Shown piece by piece: positions 42,155-50,249 of a stretch of 64,000 nt of DNA (position 1 is its first letter; every line of letters begins with the position of its first letter). The DNA is from a virus. Made by a program: the position numbers and the translations under genes. The notes beneath the pieces were generated by a model. It saw only the letters and a program-made list of their open reading frames with translations. It searched no databases and was not told the origin of the DNA. Where the stretch lies: IMG/VR virus record IMGVR_UViG_3300034283_002790, positions 1-64,000 of that record. The stretch is one strand, 5' to 3'.

Positions 42155-44017
42155 TTATCTCAATTCTTGTAAGTCAAATGTACGTACTCCATCAACTGTG
42201 ATACGTCCGTAGAAACGGTTGTTAACCATTTTCTTAGCGTATCGTGTCATAATACCTTTGATAGGTGTAAAGTTAAATGGATTGTACATTGTAGGTGTCA
42301 ATTGTAGAGGTACATACGGTGCGTAGATGTAACCAGTGTCTAACAATGATGTTCCTTTGTGTCCAATCAAAACTTGGTTTGGTGGGAAGTAAGGATCACG
42401 GTAAACTTGGTAACGTCCTGCTAAAGTACCTACTCTTTCGATACCCATGTTATATTGATCTTGCTCAGGTGAAGCGTTAGATACGTGGAAGTACTCCAAA
42501 TCATCAAAAATTGCGGAAACCTCAGATGATACAACGATCCAGTTAGCACCACCACGAAGAGTTGACTTGTGGATTTGTGCGGACAACTGGTTGATTGCTG
42601 TGATCAAAGTTTGGTTCCAGTCTTTTTGAGTGTAAGAAGTTGTTTGAGAAATTCTTCTCCATCCGTTGTAATCCCAACGTAAGTTCCAAGCCGCACCTTT
42701 ACGAAGGTCACGTAGAATTTCACGATCGATTTCAGCAGCCACTTGTTCAGACAACAATGCTGTAAGTTCAGCCTCTGCGTCGATGTTGTGGAATGCCGCA
42801 ACGTCTTGTGCTAATTCAGGAGACCATTGTGCTCTTAGTTTTCTTTCAGACACAGAAACAGTTACTGATTCTAAGTCAAAAGATACTTCACCAATTTTGT
42901 CTTCGAATTCTAATTCTTCATAACGTCTCCAAACAGCGGTAAACGATGTTGCAGATGCTGCAGAATAGATAGTAGTACCTGTGTAACCATCCAAAGATGT
43001 TGAGTTACAATCAGCACAAACTGGACAAGATAAGTCAACTTCTAAATAGATACAACCTTCTGGGTCACAGATGTTGTCAAAAGAACCACCGTTTCCGGTA
43101 GCGGCCCATTTAGTTTGAGAAGTTGTAGAGTTAGGATTAACGATTCCTTTACCGTATTGTTGAGTAACAACTCTAAACAATAATGGAACTGGAGCCGCTT
43201 GTGTACCTAATACATTACAAGGTGTTGTAGATGCGGAAATAGTTGGTTGGTTTGCGAAGATTTTAAGATCTGAAAGGAAAGTCTCAGAATCAACTTCAGC
43301 ACCATCCGGTCCTACTAATTTACCCCATCCGATGTAAGAATTCCATCCACAAAGTTTCATGATGATTTTTCGGTAATTACCTTCAGAAGTAATTTGGAAA
43401 TCAACCAAGTTACCGTTAGACCATTGTAACATGGATGTGTTTTGTGTTACAGCAGACCAACGACCTTTAGAATAATCGAATAATCCTGGAGGATCTAATC
43501 CTGCCTCAGAACCTTCATAAAACAAATCATAAAGATTTTTTGAGTAAGTAGGATTGTATGTTCCGTTACCACTGTCATATCCTGCGTTAGGATCACCAGG
43601 GTAGTTACCAGGTGCACCTACAGGAGAATAATGGTCTCCAGAGTTTGACGGATATGCTCCTGTGTAAGTACCACCAGAATATCCTTGAATTTTAGGTACA
43701 AAGTAGAACAATTTACCAATTGGTAAGTTCATTGCTTGTACTGATACGATGTCATTTGCCAACAATTTAGAGAAAACTCGACGAATGATTGGGAAAACAA
43801 CAGTTTCGAACGCTCCGTTAGAACCTTCAGAAGTTGCTTCGTTAATCAAATGTGACGCTTGGTTTTCATATAATTGTGCCACGTTTTCTTTTAGATGACC
43901 TCTAAGACCATCAAGGAATCCTAATCGATCCCATTTGTTAATAGTATCTTCTTTGATAACTTTAAGGTGCTTAAGACCGATGTTACCAACAAGACCTGAT
44001 TCTAATAATGCTCCCAT
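42155..44017 (-). CDS. 23: Major capsid protein, T4 gp23-like
   Basis: This 620-residue protein starts MGALLESGLVGNIGLKHLKVIKED and has the gp23-type head with FPIIRRVFSKLLANDIVSVQAMNLPIGKLFYF, VSERKLRAQWSPELAQDVAAFHNIDAEAEL and WIVVSSEVSAIFDDLEYF. The end, VNNRFYGRITVDGVRTFDLQEL, is also gp23-like. It is longer than T4 gp23 (521), mainly from a Cys and Thr-rich insert at about 250-330. It lies downstream of scaffold and protease as in T4, 39 nt after a TATTTATT box, and ends at the bidirectional terminator. Confidence 0.95.
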   Translation of the reverse strand: MGALLESGLVGNIGLKHLKVIKEDTINKWDRLGFLDGLRGHLKENVAQLYENQASHLINEATSEGSNGAFETVVFPIIRRVFSKLLANDIVSVQAMNLPIGKLFYFVPKIQGYSGGTYTGAYPSNSGDHYSPVGAPGNYPGDPNAGYDSGNGTYNPTYSKNLYDLFYEGSEAGLDPPGLFDYSKGRWSAVTQNTSMLQWSNGNLVDFQITSEGNYRKIIMKLCGWNSYIGWGKLVGPDGAEVDSETFLSDLKIFANQPTISASTTPCNVLGTQAAPVPLLFRVVTQQYGKGIVNPNSTTSQTKWAATGNGGSFDNICDPEGCIYLEVDLSCPVCADCNSTSLDGYTGTTIYSAASATSFTAVWRRYEELEFEDKIGEVSFDLESVTVSVSERKLRAQWSPELAQDVAAFHNIDAEAELTALLSEQVAAEIDREILRDLRKGAAWNLRWDYNGWRRISQTTSYTQKDWNQTLITAINQLSAQIHKSTLRGGANWIVVSSEVSAIFDDLEYFHVSNASPEQDQYNMGIERVGTLAGRYQVYRDPYFPPNQVLIGHKGTSLLDTGYIYAPYVPLQLTPTMYNPFNFTPIKGIMTRYAKKMVNNRFYGRITVDGVRTFDLQELR

Positions 44018-44056
44018 TTTTAATTTTTTTTAGGCTTTATTTAGTTTTATGTATAT

Positions 44057-44064
44057 AATAAATA
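44057..44064 (-). promoter_or_regulatory. TATTTATT box, major capsid gene
   Basis: Sense TATTTATT, 39 nt before the ATG, in the 73-nt gap after the scaffold gene. Confidence 0.55.
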
Positions 44065-44090
44065 TACGAGTTTTTAAAAAAGTTTATTTT

Positions 44091-45581
44091 TTATAGTTTT
44101 TTCATCAAATCCTTCATTCGTAAGAACTGAGGATTCTCATAAGTTTTTGATTCGATCAAGTTTACTGAAGACCCATTAGATGGAGTTTTGTTTACAGTTC
44201 TCTCGATAGATTCGTTTATTTTTGATTTTGACTCATTGATAGTTGGTGTTGTGTCCAATTCTGATTTGATTGTACGATAAAGATTTTTAGATTCTTTCAA
44301 CGACTCCACTGAATCAAATCTTTTAAGGATATTGATTTTTTCTTGTTTTGTTGTTGAATGTTCTGTGAACAATCTTGTTGCGTAAGCCAAGTTTGAATTG
44401 AAAACTGCAACTTCGTTAAGTTTTTCTCTGAACACATTTAAGGCATTTCTGTATTCCTCATTTTTAGTTTTAAGAATTTCAAGTTCTTCAGTACTTTCTT
44501 TACGTAATCTACGTGGTGCCGCTTTTGGTTTAGGAAGACCTTCTCTACCCCAATATTTACCAGCCCCTAAAGTTCGTGAAGATTCTTTAGTTTCTCTTTT
44601 CTTCGGCTTTTCAGTATATCCTTCCATGTTAACCTCATCATCATAATCCATTTTCTTCGGAACTTTACCAGTATACTTGGTTGCATCTCCCTGTTTCATT
44701 TTTGTGTTGAAACCTTTGGAATTTGAGTCCTTTGAATATTTAAATTTATTTGGGTTACCCATTCCAGTACCTTTAGCCTTAAAGGATTTTGCCTCCATCA
44801 TTCTATCAGAAAGTTTAGTTTCGGCATCCAGTTCGAAATCCATTTCTAACATTTCATCAGATCCCATTCTGGACATTCTAGACATTTTAGATTCGTAATC
44901 TTTGTAGTGTCCACCTTTACCATACTTTCTTCCACCTACATCACCCATTTTGTGACCATCTCGTCTATGGAAGTCATGTTTGTTTCCACCGAACAATTCA
45001 TCTTCATTTTGTTCTCCGTAATTTTCATCACCAAAAGTAATTTCATACTCGGTTTCTGTACCCTTGTCTCCCATAAGTTCTTTTAGATAGTTTATTTCTT
45101 CAGTGTCGTCGTCTTCATCAGACTCACTGTATTCACCTTCTGGATAATCATCGATATCAGATTCATTCATAGTAATGATGTATTCAGTATCATTTTCGGT
45201 GTCTTTTAGATTTACAGATCTTCTACCATCAGGAGTTTCACTGCTAATTACTTCAACTGTGTCACCTGGTTGTAACTTTTTGAAAACATCAACCACAGCA
45301 CTCATGCTTTCTGGGTCATCTCCAAATGGACTTACATCCAAGACTTCATCATCGTCAAAGTCATCTTCATCATCCGGCATGTCCATAACTTCAAGTTCGT
45401 CTGCCGGTAAATCAATAATCTCCTCATCGTCTTCTTCGTCGTCAAGAGATTCTTTTACTAAAGATCTGATTTCATCCCTCATAGTAGAGGCAAGTATTCC
45501 TTTTGCATTTTCTTGTACAGACTCTTCCAAGTTTCGTAACTGGAAAAGAGCCTCTTCAACCGTTTGGTTTTTTTTATTCAT
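44091..45581 (-). CDS. 22: Prohead scaffold protein, gp22-like
   Basis: This 496-residue protein has an acidic, low-complexity N-terminal half (residues 35-190 with DDEEDDEE and similar runs), a Gly/Lys-rich middle, and a helical C-terminal third (EELEILKTKNEEYRNALNVF, LAYATRLFTEHSTTKQEKINIL) typical of T4 gp22 core proteins. Its place between prohead protease and major capsid protein is the same as in T4. Several L-x-E and I-x-E sites occur, as expected for a core protein digested during maturation. Confidence 0.88.
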   Translation of the reverse strand: MNKKNQTVEEALFQLRNLEESVQENAKGILASTMRDEIRSLVKESLDDEEDDEEIIDLPADELEVMDMPDDEDDFDDDEVLDVSPFGDDPESMSAVVDVFKKLQPGDTVEVISSETPDGRRSVNLKDTENDTEYIITMNESDIDDYPEGEYSESDEDDDTEEINYLKELMGDKGTETEYEITFGDENYGEQNEDELFGGNKHDFHRRDGHKMGDVGGRKYGKGGHYKDYESKMSRMSRMGSDEMLEMDFELDAETKLSDRMMEAKSFKAKGTGMGNPNKFKYSKDSNSKGFNTKMKQGDATKYTGKVPKKMDYDDEVNMEGYTEKPKKRETKESSRTLGAGKYWGREGLPKPKAAPRRLRKESTEELEILKTKNEEYRNALNVFREKLNEVAVFNSNLAYATRLFTEHSTTKQEKINILKRFDSVESLKESKNLYRTIKSELDTTPTINESKSKINESIERTVNKTPSNGSSVNLIESKTYENPQFLRMKDLMKKL

Positions 45582-45600
45582 TTTTTAAATTTGATTTACA

Positions 45601-45608
45601 TATAAATA
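45601..45608 (-). promoter_or_regulatory. TATTTATA box, scaffold gene
   Basis: Sense TATTTATA, 19 nt before the ATG. Confidence 0.6.
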
Positions 45609-45651
45609 TGTTGATTTTGTAAAAATTCATTTAAATTGTAAATAAATAAAA

Positions 45652-45679
45652 AAAAGGTGAGAATCTCTTCCCACCTTTT
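45652..45679 (-). terminator. Terminator after the DUF4494-like gene
   Basis: On the minus strand AAAAGGTG and CACCTTTT arms enclose a 12-nt loop with an internal AGA/TCT pairing, followed by a T run. Confidence 0.7.
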
Positions 45680-45699
45680 ACCAAAAAAATTAATTTTGA

Positions 45700-45909
45700 T
45701 TATTCGATCACCTCATCGATTTTACTTTCAACAATTGAGGTGATTCTCCAATCCTGTGTATAGTTCTCGTAGATTTTAGTAATCTTAGCCTCAACATCAG
45801 TTGGTGAAAATGCTCTCACCAATTTTTCTTCTTTTAATTTCTTAACTCTTCCAGAATTTTCATCAACCATGTCAGTTGATATTTTACACACAAAATACTT
45901 TTCGTTCAT
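45700..45909 (-). CDS. DUF4494-like small protein
   Basis: This 69-residue protein, YFVCKISTDMVDENSGRVKKL and KLVRAFSPTDVEAKITKI, fits the pattern of the small DUF4494 proteins common in Bacteroidota (K-x-E-x-Y-L-V-D-A-x-S-F-T-E-A-E). Function unknown. It is unusual to find it between protease and scaffold genes. A terminator follows it. It supports a Bacteroidota host. Confidence 0.65.
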   Translation of the reverse strand: MNEKYFVCKISTDMVDENSGRVKKLKEEKLVRAFSPTDVEAKITKIYENYTQDWRITSIVESKIDEVIE

Positions 45910-45950
45910 AACTTTATTTTTAAATTTACTTAAATATAAAAATAAAAAAA

Positions 45951-46688
45951 TTACTTATCAAGGTATGCGGATAATTTATCCATTAAATTTTTTGATTTAT
46001 CAATCTGAGATGGTTGTGAATTTGTCAATCGTTCTTGACCCATCTTTTTTTCTTCTTCCAAATTTTCCTCAAAATTAAATCTATCTTTTGGATCTAAAAA
46101 TAGATATGCTCCAGGTGTGGATGGAGATGAAACAAGATCAAAACAAATTAACTCGAAATCTTTTTGTACTTCATTTTGTTCACCAACTTTCTTCAAAGAA
46201 CCAACTCCTCGAGAAGAAATACCTAAAGTAACACCTTGACGAAGATAGTTTGCTGCTAAGTCCCCTTTTGTAGAAACAATTCCTCTTTCGTGAAATCCTG
46301 GACTTGTCAATAATCTTAACTTACCTAAAAGAACCGGACCTTCCCACCATACCTCAGTAATTAAATGTGATGCTCTATCCAAATCTATTAGTGAAGATTC
46401 TGGATGGTTTAATTCAGAAAGGGAAGTACCTTTCTCTATCATCTTTTTATAGTTATTTACTTCTCGTTTCAGGACTTCTTCAGGATAAACTCTTCCGTTT
46501 CGGTTGGGTGTATCATATTTTTGAAGTACGGCATAAAACTCGAATGGTTTTGAATAGTCCAAAAAGTTTTTGTTTTCTTTTAGAATTTCTAAGTTTCTAG
46601 ATTCTCTTGGGTTGATATATCCCGCATCATATTCAATAAGAATACCCTTACCAGTCTCTCTTGGTCCCAAAATTTTTAAATTATCCAT
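45951..46688 (-). CDS. 21: Prohead core protease, gp21-like
   Basis: This 245-residue serine protease matures the T4-type prohead. Visible residues are His95 in SELNHPESS, Ser158 or Ser159 in GVTLGISSRGVGS and the downstream acidic DLVSSPSTPGA. The opening QKYDTPNRNGRVYPEEVL is typical of the family. In T4 it cuts after Glu in (L/I)-x-E. The TATTTATT box lies 14 nt upstream. The order portal, small genes, 21, 22, 23 matches T4. Confidence 0.9.
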   Translation of the reverse strand: MDNLKILGPRETGKGILIEYDAGYINPRESRNLEILKENKNFLDYSKPFEFYAVLQKYDTPNRNGRVYPEEVLKREVNNYKKMIEKGTSLSELNHPESSLIDLDRASHLITEVWWEGPVLLGKLRLLTSPGFHERGIVSTKGDLAANYLRQGVTLGISSRGVGSLKKVGEQNEVQKDFELICFDLVSSPSTPGAYLFLDPKDRFNFEENLEEEKKMGQERLTNSQPSQIDKSKNLMDKLSAYLDK

Positions 46689-46702
46689 AGAATAGTTTTT
46701 TT

Positions 46703-46710
46703 AATAAATA
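46703..46710 (-). promoter_or_regulatory. TATTTATT box, prohead protease gene
   Basis: Sense TATTTATT, 14 nt before the ATG, abutting the stop of the upstream gene. Confidence 0.55.
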
Positions 46711-47178
46711 CTATCCAGTTTGGAAATCTAAATTTTTTCTACTTTTGTTACCTGATTTTGTTAAAGAGAATTTGAAATATTCATTTTTGAAAAAAATGTC
46801 ATCGTAAATCGAATTGATTATATTTTTGATTGAATTTCTTAATTCTTTTGATTTAAATTCTATTTCTGATATTACAAAAAAATTCATTTCCAAATTCATA
46901 AATGATTTTTTATTTATGTTTAAACCACTTGTTCTTAGATCCATGTCGACAATATATTTTCTATCGAAAATTGAATCATCAATTGAATCATAAACTGAAT
47001 GTTTTATTGATCTTGACATGTTAGAAACAATTCTTGCCCAATTTTCCTCATCCTCTTTTGGCTCAACCCATGTTTGTAAATTTACGTATACAGATTTAAG
47101 TTCTTTAGAATCTACAGTTCCATATACGATTTTAGAGTCTTTAAAACCTTCCAGTTTTGAAGTTTTTCCTTTTTTCAT
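46711..47178 (-). CDS. Unknown head-region protein, 155 aa
   Basis: This 155-residue protein is mixed alpha/beta with WVEPKEDEENWARIVSNMSRSIKHSVYD. It occupies the place of T4 genes 67/68 between portal and protease but shows no clear similarity to them. It ends 22 nt before the protease start. A prohead core role is possible. Confidence 0.65.
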   Translation of the reverse strand: MKKGKTSKLEGFKDSKIVYGTVDSKELKSVYVNLQTWVEPKEDEENWARIVSNMSRSIKHSVYDSIDDSIFDRKYIVDMDLRTSGLNINKKSFMNLEMNFFVISEIEFKSKELRNSIKNIINSIYDDIFFKNEYFKFSLTKSGNKSRKNLDFQTG

Positions 47179-47216
47179 AAATAATTTTCATCATTGAATG
47201 TTTATTTTAACAAAAA

Positions 47217-47235
47217 ATACACAATTTTTGTGTAT
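47217..47235. promoter_or_regulatory. Palindrome in the bS21 leader
   Basis: ATACACAA-TTT-TTGTGTAT is a perfect inverted repeat ending 16 nt before the bS21 ATG. It could be an operator or form an RNA hairpin. Confidence 0.6.
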
Positions 47236-47251
47236 ATATCAATAAAACAAT

Positions 47252-47440
47252 ATGATAATTGTTAAAATCAAAAAAAAGGGAAATATTGAAAAGGCTTTGA
47301 AAGACCTTAAATCAAAGGTAATTAAAACAAGACAAAGTTCTGAACTTATGGAAAGAAAATATTTTCAGAAAAAATCAGTTAAGAAAAGAAATCAAATTAA
47401 TAAAGCAATTCACGTTCAAAAATTAAGACTTAAAGATTAA
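47252..47440 (+). CDS. rpsU: Phage-encoded ribosomal protein bS21
   Basis: This 62-residue protein, on the opposite strand from its neighbours, aligns without gaps over residues 1-57 with flavobacterial bS21: MIIVKIKKKGNIEKALKDLK, then R35, KKSVKKRNQINKA. In host ribosomes bS21 sits by the 3' end of 16S rRNA. Position 54, Tyr in the Flavobacterium protein as I recall it, is His here. There is no Shine-Dalgarno sequence in the 50 nt before the ATG. A perfect 8-bp inverted repeat is located 16 nt before the start. Its 3' end overlaps the minus-strand gene by 11 nt. Confidence 0.85.
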   Translation: MIIVKIKKKGNIEKALKDLKSKVIKTRQSSELMERKYFQKKSVKKRNQINKAIHVQKLRLKD

Positions 47441-48146
47441 GTTTCAATTGATTTAATTTATAATAATCTAATTTATTATAACTAACACTTTTTACTTTCT
47501 CGATCGTTTCATTCAATTTAATTTTTGTAACGTCATCAGATTCGGTTTCTAATAAGGTGTCTAACTTCTCTAAAACATCTTCTTTAATAATTTCAAATCT
47601 AACTTTTAAATCTTTGTCGGATTTAGACAATATCTTATTTAATTCTTTTTGTTCTGACTCGTTGAGGGATGAGATATATGTTTTAACAGTTTTGTTTGCT
47701 ACGTCAACCATTTCATTTAAAGATGCTTTAATGATTGGTTTAGGTTTTTCAGTATTTTTCATTAAAGATTCTGCAATTTGATTTTTGCTAACAACTTTAT
47801 TAATCATGTCGGTAACATTCTTTGAAAACAAATTGTCTAAATCTGCATATCTATTTTTTGTGTTTTGGGAACCAACCCAAAGTTTGATTTCGTTAATATT
47901 TTCACTAGAAATTTTGTTCACTAAATTTTCATACAATGTAATAGACTGGTTGATCAATTCATTTGCCAATTCTTTTGACAAACCTTTGTTAGTTGAAAGT
48001 TCTTCATATAAATAATATAATTTAGAGAGGTTTTTGTTTTTTAATATAAGTTCATCAAAAACAAACATGTCTCTTTTTAATGTATCATTTTTATATGACT
48101 CAATTAAAAGATCTTCTATTTTAGTTTTAAGAATACCAAATTTCAT
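47430..48146 (-). CDS. Helical head-region protein, 238 aa
   Basis: This highly helical 238-residue protein starts MKFGILKTKIEDLLIESYKND, an amphipathic helix with L-x-E-like spacing. Long coiled-coil-like stretches follow. It lies between portal and protease genes. A prohead core (gp67/68-like) function is inferred from position and helical make-up; no family recognised. A TATTTATA box is 13 nt upstream. Confidence 0.65.
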   Translation of the reverse strand: MKFGILKTKIEDLLIESYKNDTLKRDMFVFDELILKNKNLSKLYYLYEELSTNKGLSKELANELINQSITLYENLVNKISSENINEIKLWVGSQNTKNRYADLDNLFSKNVTDMINKVVSKNQIAESLMKNTEKPKPIIKASLNEMVDVANKTVKTYISSLNESEQKELNKILSKSDKDLKVRFEIIKEDVLEKLDTLLETESDDVTKIKLNETIEKVKSVSYNKLDYYKLNQLKLNL

Positions 48147-48159
48147 AATAATTTTTTAT

Positions 48160-48167
48160 TATAAATA
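48160..48167 (-). promoter_or_regulatory. TATTTATA box, gene 47430-48146
   Basis: Sense TATTTATA, 13 nt before the ATG, abutting the portal stop codon. Confidence 0.6.
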
Positions 48168-49988
48168 TTATCTATTTAATAATTTTGATAATTCTTCCTC
48201 AATTATACCTAATCCATTTCCTGCTTTAGATAAATCAACAAAAGAATCACCTAATACATCATCACTTTCCAAAAGTATTTTTAAGTTGTCTTTTTTCTCA
48301 CCCTCAGGTAATCCCCCTGGTCCTTCACCTGGTGGTGGCGGAGGAGGTGGTCCCCCACCTCCCAGTAATCCTGGAGGAGGTCCTGATGGTCCTCCCGGTC
48401 CACCCCCTTCTGGTGGTGTTTCTGTACTTCCTGTAACTTGTTTATACAACTTATCTACATTGTCGAATAAACCAGTATGAGTAATTACAGTAGGAGTATT
48501 TGCCAATTCGGCAGCAACCGCTCTTTCTAATCTTTGTTGTTGGATATCGAGTTTGATTTCTTCATCAGAAAAACCAAAAATATGTTTTTTCGCCCAAGTC
48601 GCTGAAGTAGGTGCCAAAGAGTTTGGAATTTCAGTTACAAGATCTTTATAAAGTAATACTTTTTCTTTCCAAACATCTACCATTAATAAGTCCGCTTGTT
48701 TCGACGGATTTGTTAGACCAAGGGTGAAATTTTGTAATTCATCTTCAAACCCCAATAAAAACAAATGGACGATTGCAATCTTATTCAATTCTGCAATCAT
48801 TGCTTTTTGTATTTTATTAATAGTTCTTGCAAATCTAATATCTTGTAAGGACAGATTTTTTCCATCACCTACAACTTCTTCGAAACCTAAATATGCTTTT
48901 GGTACCCTAAGAGCCGTAACCAGTTTTTTCTGAATATATTCAATATCTGCAATTTCAGAAAGGTTAGTACCACCAGGAAGAGTTGTTATCGGTTCTGGGG
49001 CTGCCATATCTCTAACTGGAACAAAATAATCTTGATCTACCGCCATTTGATTAAATCTTAAATCAACATTTCCTGTATTTTTATCTACAATTTGATCTCG
49101 TTTGAATTTATTTGCAACTCTTTGTACGTATGGTTCAATATCTTTGTCATCCATATTTCCAACAAAAACTTTAAATATCCTTCTTTCGGGTGCTCTTGAT
49201 GTACGATAAATTAACATTGCATCTTCTGATAACATTAATTGTTTCCAAATTCGTCTGGCTTTTTCTAACATCGAGGTTCCATAAGGTAATTTCCTATCAT
49301 CACCCAACAAACGAAAGTGGGCGATCTCGAAAGAATTGAACTCCATATTTTTTGCTTTCCAATTGAACTTCAAACCTTTTGATTTAGGGTCTACTTCAGC
49401 ATTTACTGATTTTGCTTCCATTCCTCTTTCCAATCGTTCAATTTCAATATTTGGTAATTGCATACATCCAACAATACCTCTTTCAGGATCCAATTTTAAA
49501 TAAACAAAATTATCTCCATACTTACAAGTGTTTCTTGTCCACATTTGTAAATTAGTATTGATGTCCAGTGCATTATCGAACAAGTCAGTTAGTATTTGTC
49601 TGATCCTTTTGGACTCGGAATAAATTTGTAGGATTCTACCGTCTTGGTCTGCTGTTGTGGATTCTTCCGCATATATATCTAATGCTGTTGATATTTCTGG
49701 GGTAAACTCCATAGATTCATAATCATAAAATGAGGCTAATCTTGTTGGTTCGTAATAAACCGCTTGAGTATAAAGATTATTTTCAATTTTAGTCCATTGA
49801 CCGGATAAATATAAAGATTGTTGTGCTTGAAGTTTTTCTCTTTCGTATTCTTGTTTATCTGTTGTCCTAAGAAGAGTTTTTTTATCAATATTGTATGTTG
49901 GTAAATCCTGATTCAACATAGAATTTGGTCCTAGAGTTTGGGACAATCTTTGCCATAGAGTCAGATTCTGATTATTATTATTTTCCAT
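48168..49988 (-). CDS. 20: Portal protein, gp20-like, with Pro/Gly-rich tail
   Basis: This 606-residue protein is the portal through which DNA enters the head. Signatures include ALDIYAEESTTADQDGRILQIYS, ILTDLFDNALDINTNLQMWTRNTCKYGDNF, FEIAHFRLLGDDRKLPYGTS and LRVPKAYLGFEEVVGDGKNLS, as in T4 gp20. It is longer than T4 gp20 (524) due to a Pro and Gly-rich stretch at about residues 520-570 followed by a helical end. It follows the terminase as in other T4-like phages, 20 nt after a TATTTATT box. Confidence 0.93.
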   Translation of the reverse strand: MENNNNQNLTLWQRLSQTLGPNSMLNQDLPTYNIDKKTLLRTTDKQEYEREKLQAQQSLYLSGQWTKIENNLYTQAVYYEPTRLASFYDYESMEFTPEISTALDIYAEESTTADQDGRILQIYSESKRIRQILTDLFDNALDINTNLQMWTRNTCKYGDNFVYLKLDPERGIVGCMQLPNIEIERLERGMEAKSVNAEVDPKSKGLKFNWKAKNMEFNSFEIAHFRLLGDDRKLPYGTSMLEKARRIWKQLMLSEDAMLIYRTSRAPERRIFKVFVGNMDDKDIEPYVQRVANKFKRDQIVDKNTGNVDLRFNQMAVDQDYFVPVRDMAAPEPITTLPGGTNLSEIADIEYIQKKLVTALRVPKAYLGFEEVVGDGKNLSLQDIRFARTINKIQKAMIAELNKIAIVHLFLLGFEDELQNFTLGLTNPSKQADLLMVDVWKEKVLLYKDLVTEIPNSLAPTSATWAKKHIFGFSDEEIKLDIQQQRLERAVAAELANTPTVITHTGLFDNVDKLYKQVTGSTETPPEGGGPGGPSGPPPGLLGGGGPPPPPPPGEGPGGLPEGEKKDNLKILLESDDVLGDSFVDLSKAGNGLGIIEEELSKLLNR

Positions 49989-50008
49989 GTATTAAAGTTA
50001 AGTTCTTA

Positions 50009-50016
50009 AATAAATA
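50009..50016 (-). promoter_or_regulatory. TATTTATT box, portal gene
   Basis: Sense TATTTATT, 20 nt before the ATG. Confidence 0.55.
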
Positions 50017-50037
50017 TTTCAATAGTTTAAACATAAA

Positions 50038-50244
50038 TTATACTCTCGTGGGTGTTGGTGTGGGTGAGGGTATTGGAGTTGGAGTTGGTGTGGATGAGGG
50101 TGTCGGGGTGGGATAAACTCGATTTTCCCTTGTATCTTTTTTTAAATCGGGAGGAAATATTTTGGAAGGATATGGGGGCACACCTTCCACGATTAACTTG
50201 GAGTTAAGTAAAATGTTTGTTCTCCTTCTAAATGTTAATCCCAT
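50038..50244 (-). CDS. Small protein with Thr-Pro tail, 68 aa
   Basis: This 68-residue protein begins MGLTFRRRTNILLNSKLIVEGVPP and ends in a TPTPSSTPTPTP-type tail like the linkers of the giant adhesins at 4.1-10.8 kb. It starts 5 nt after the terminase stop and likely depends on it for translation. No TATTTATA box. A virion attachment function for the tail is conceivable but not shown. Confidence 0.55.
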   Translation of the reverse strand: MGLTFRRRTNILLNSKLIVEGVPPYPSKIFPPDLKKDTRENRVYPTPTPSSTPTPTPIPSPTPTPTRV

Positions 50245-50249
50245 ATCTA

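Noticed and set aside
44398-45588. Ser-rich plus-strand frames opposite the scaffold gene
   Set aside because: They mirror the acidic low-complexity part of gp22; Asp/Glu codons read antisense give Ser and Phe.
48034-48480. Plus-strand Gly/Pro-rich frame opposite the portal end
   Set aside because: Antisense shadow of the portal Pro/Gly insertion; no box or promoter.
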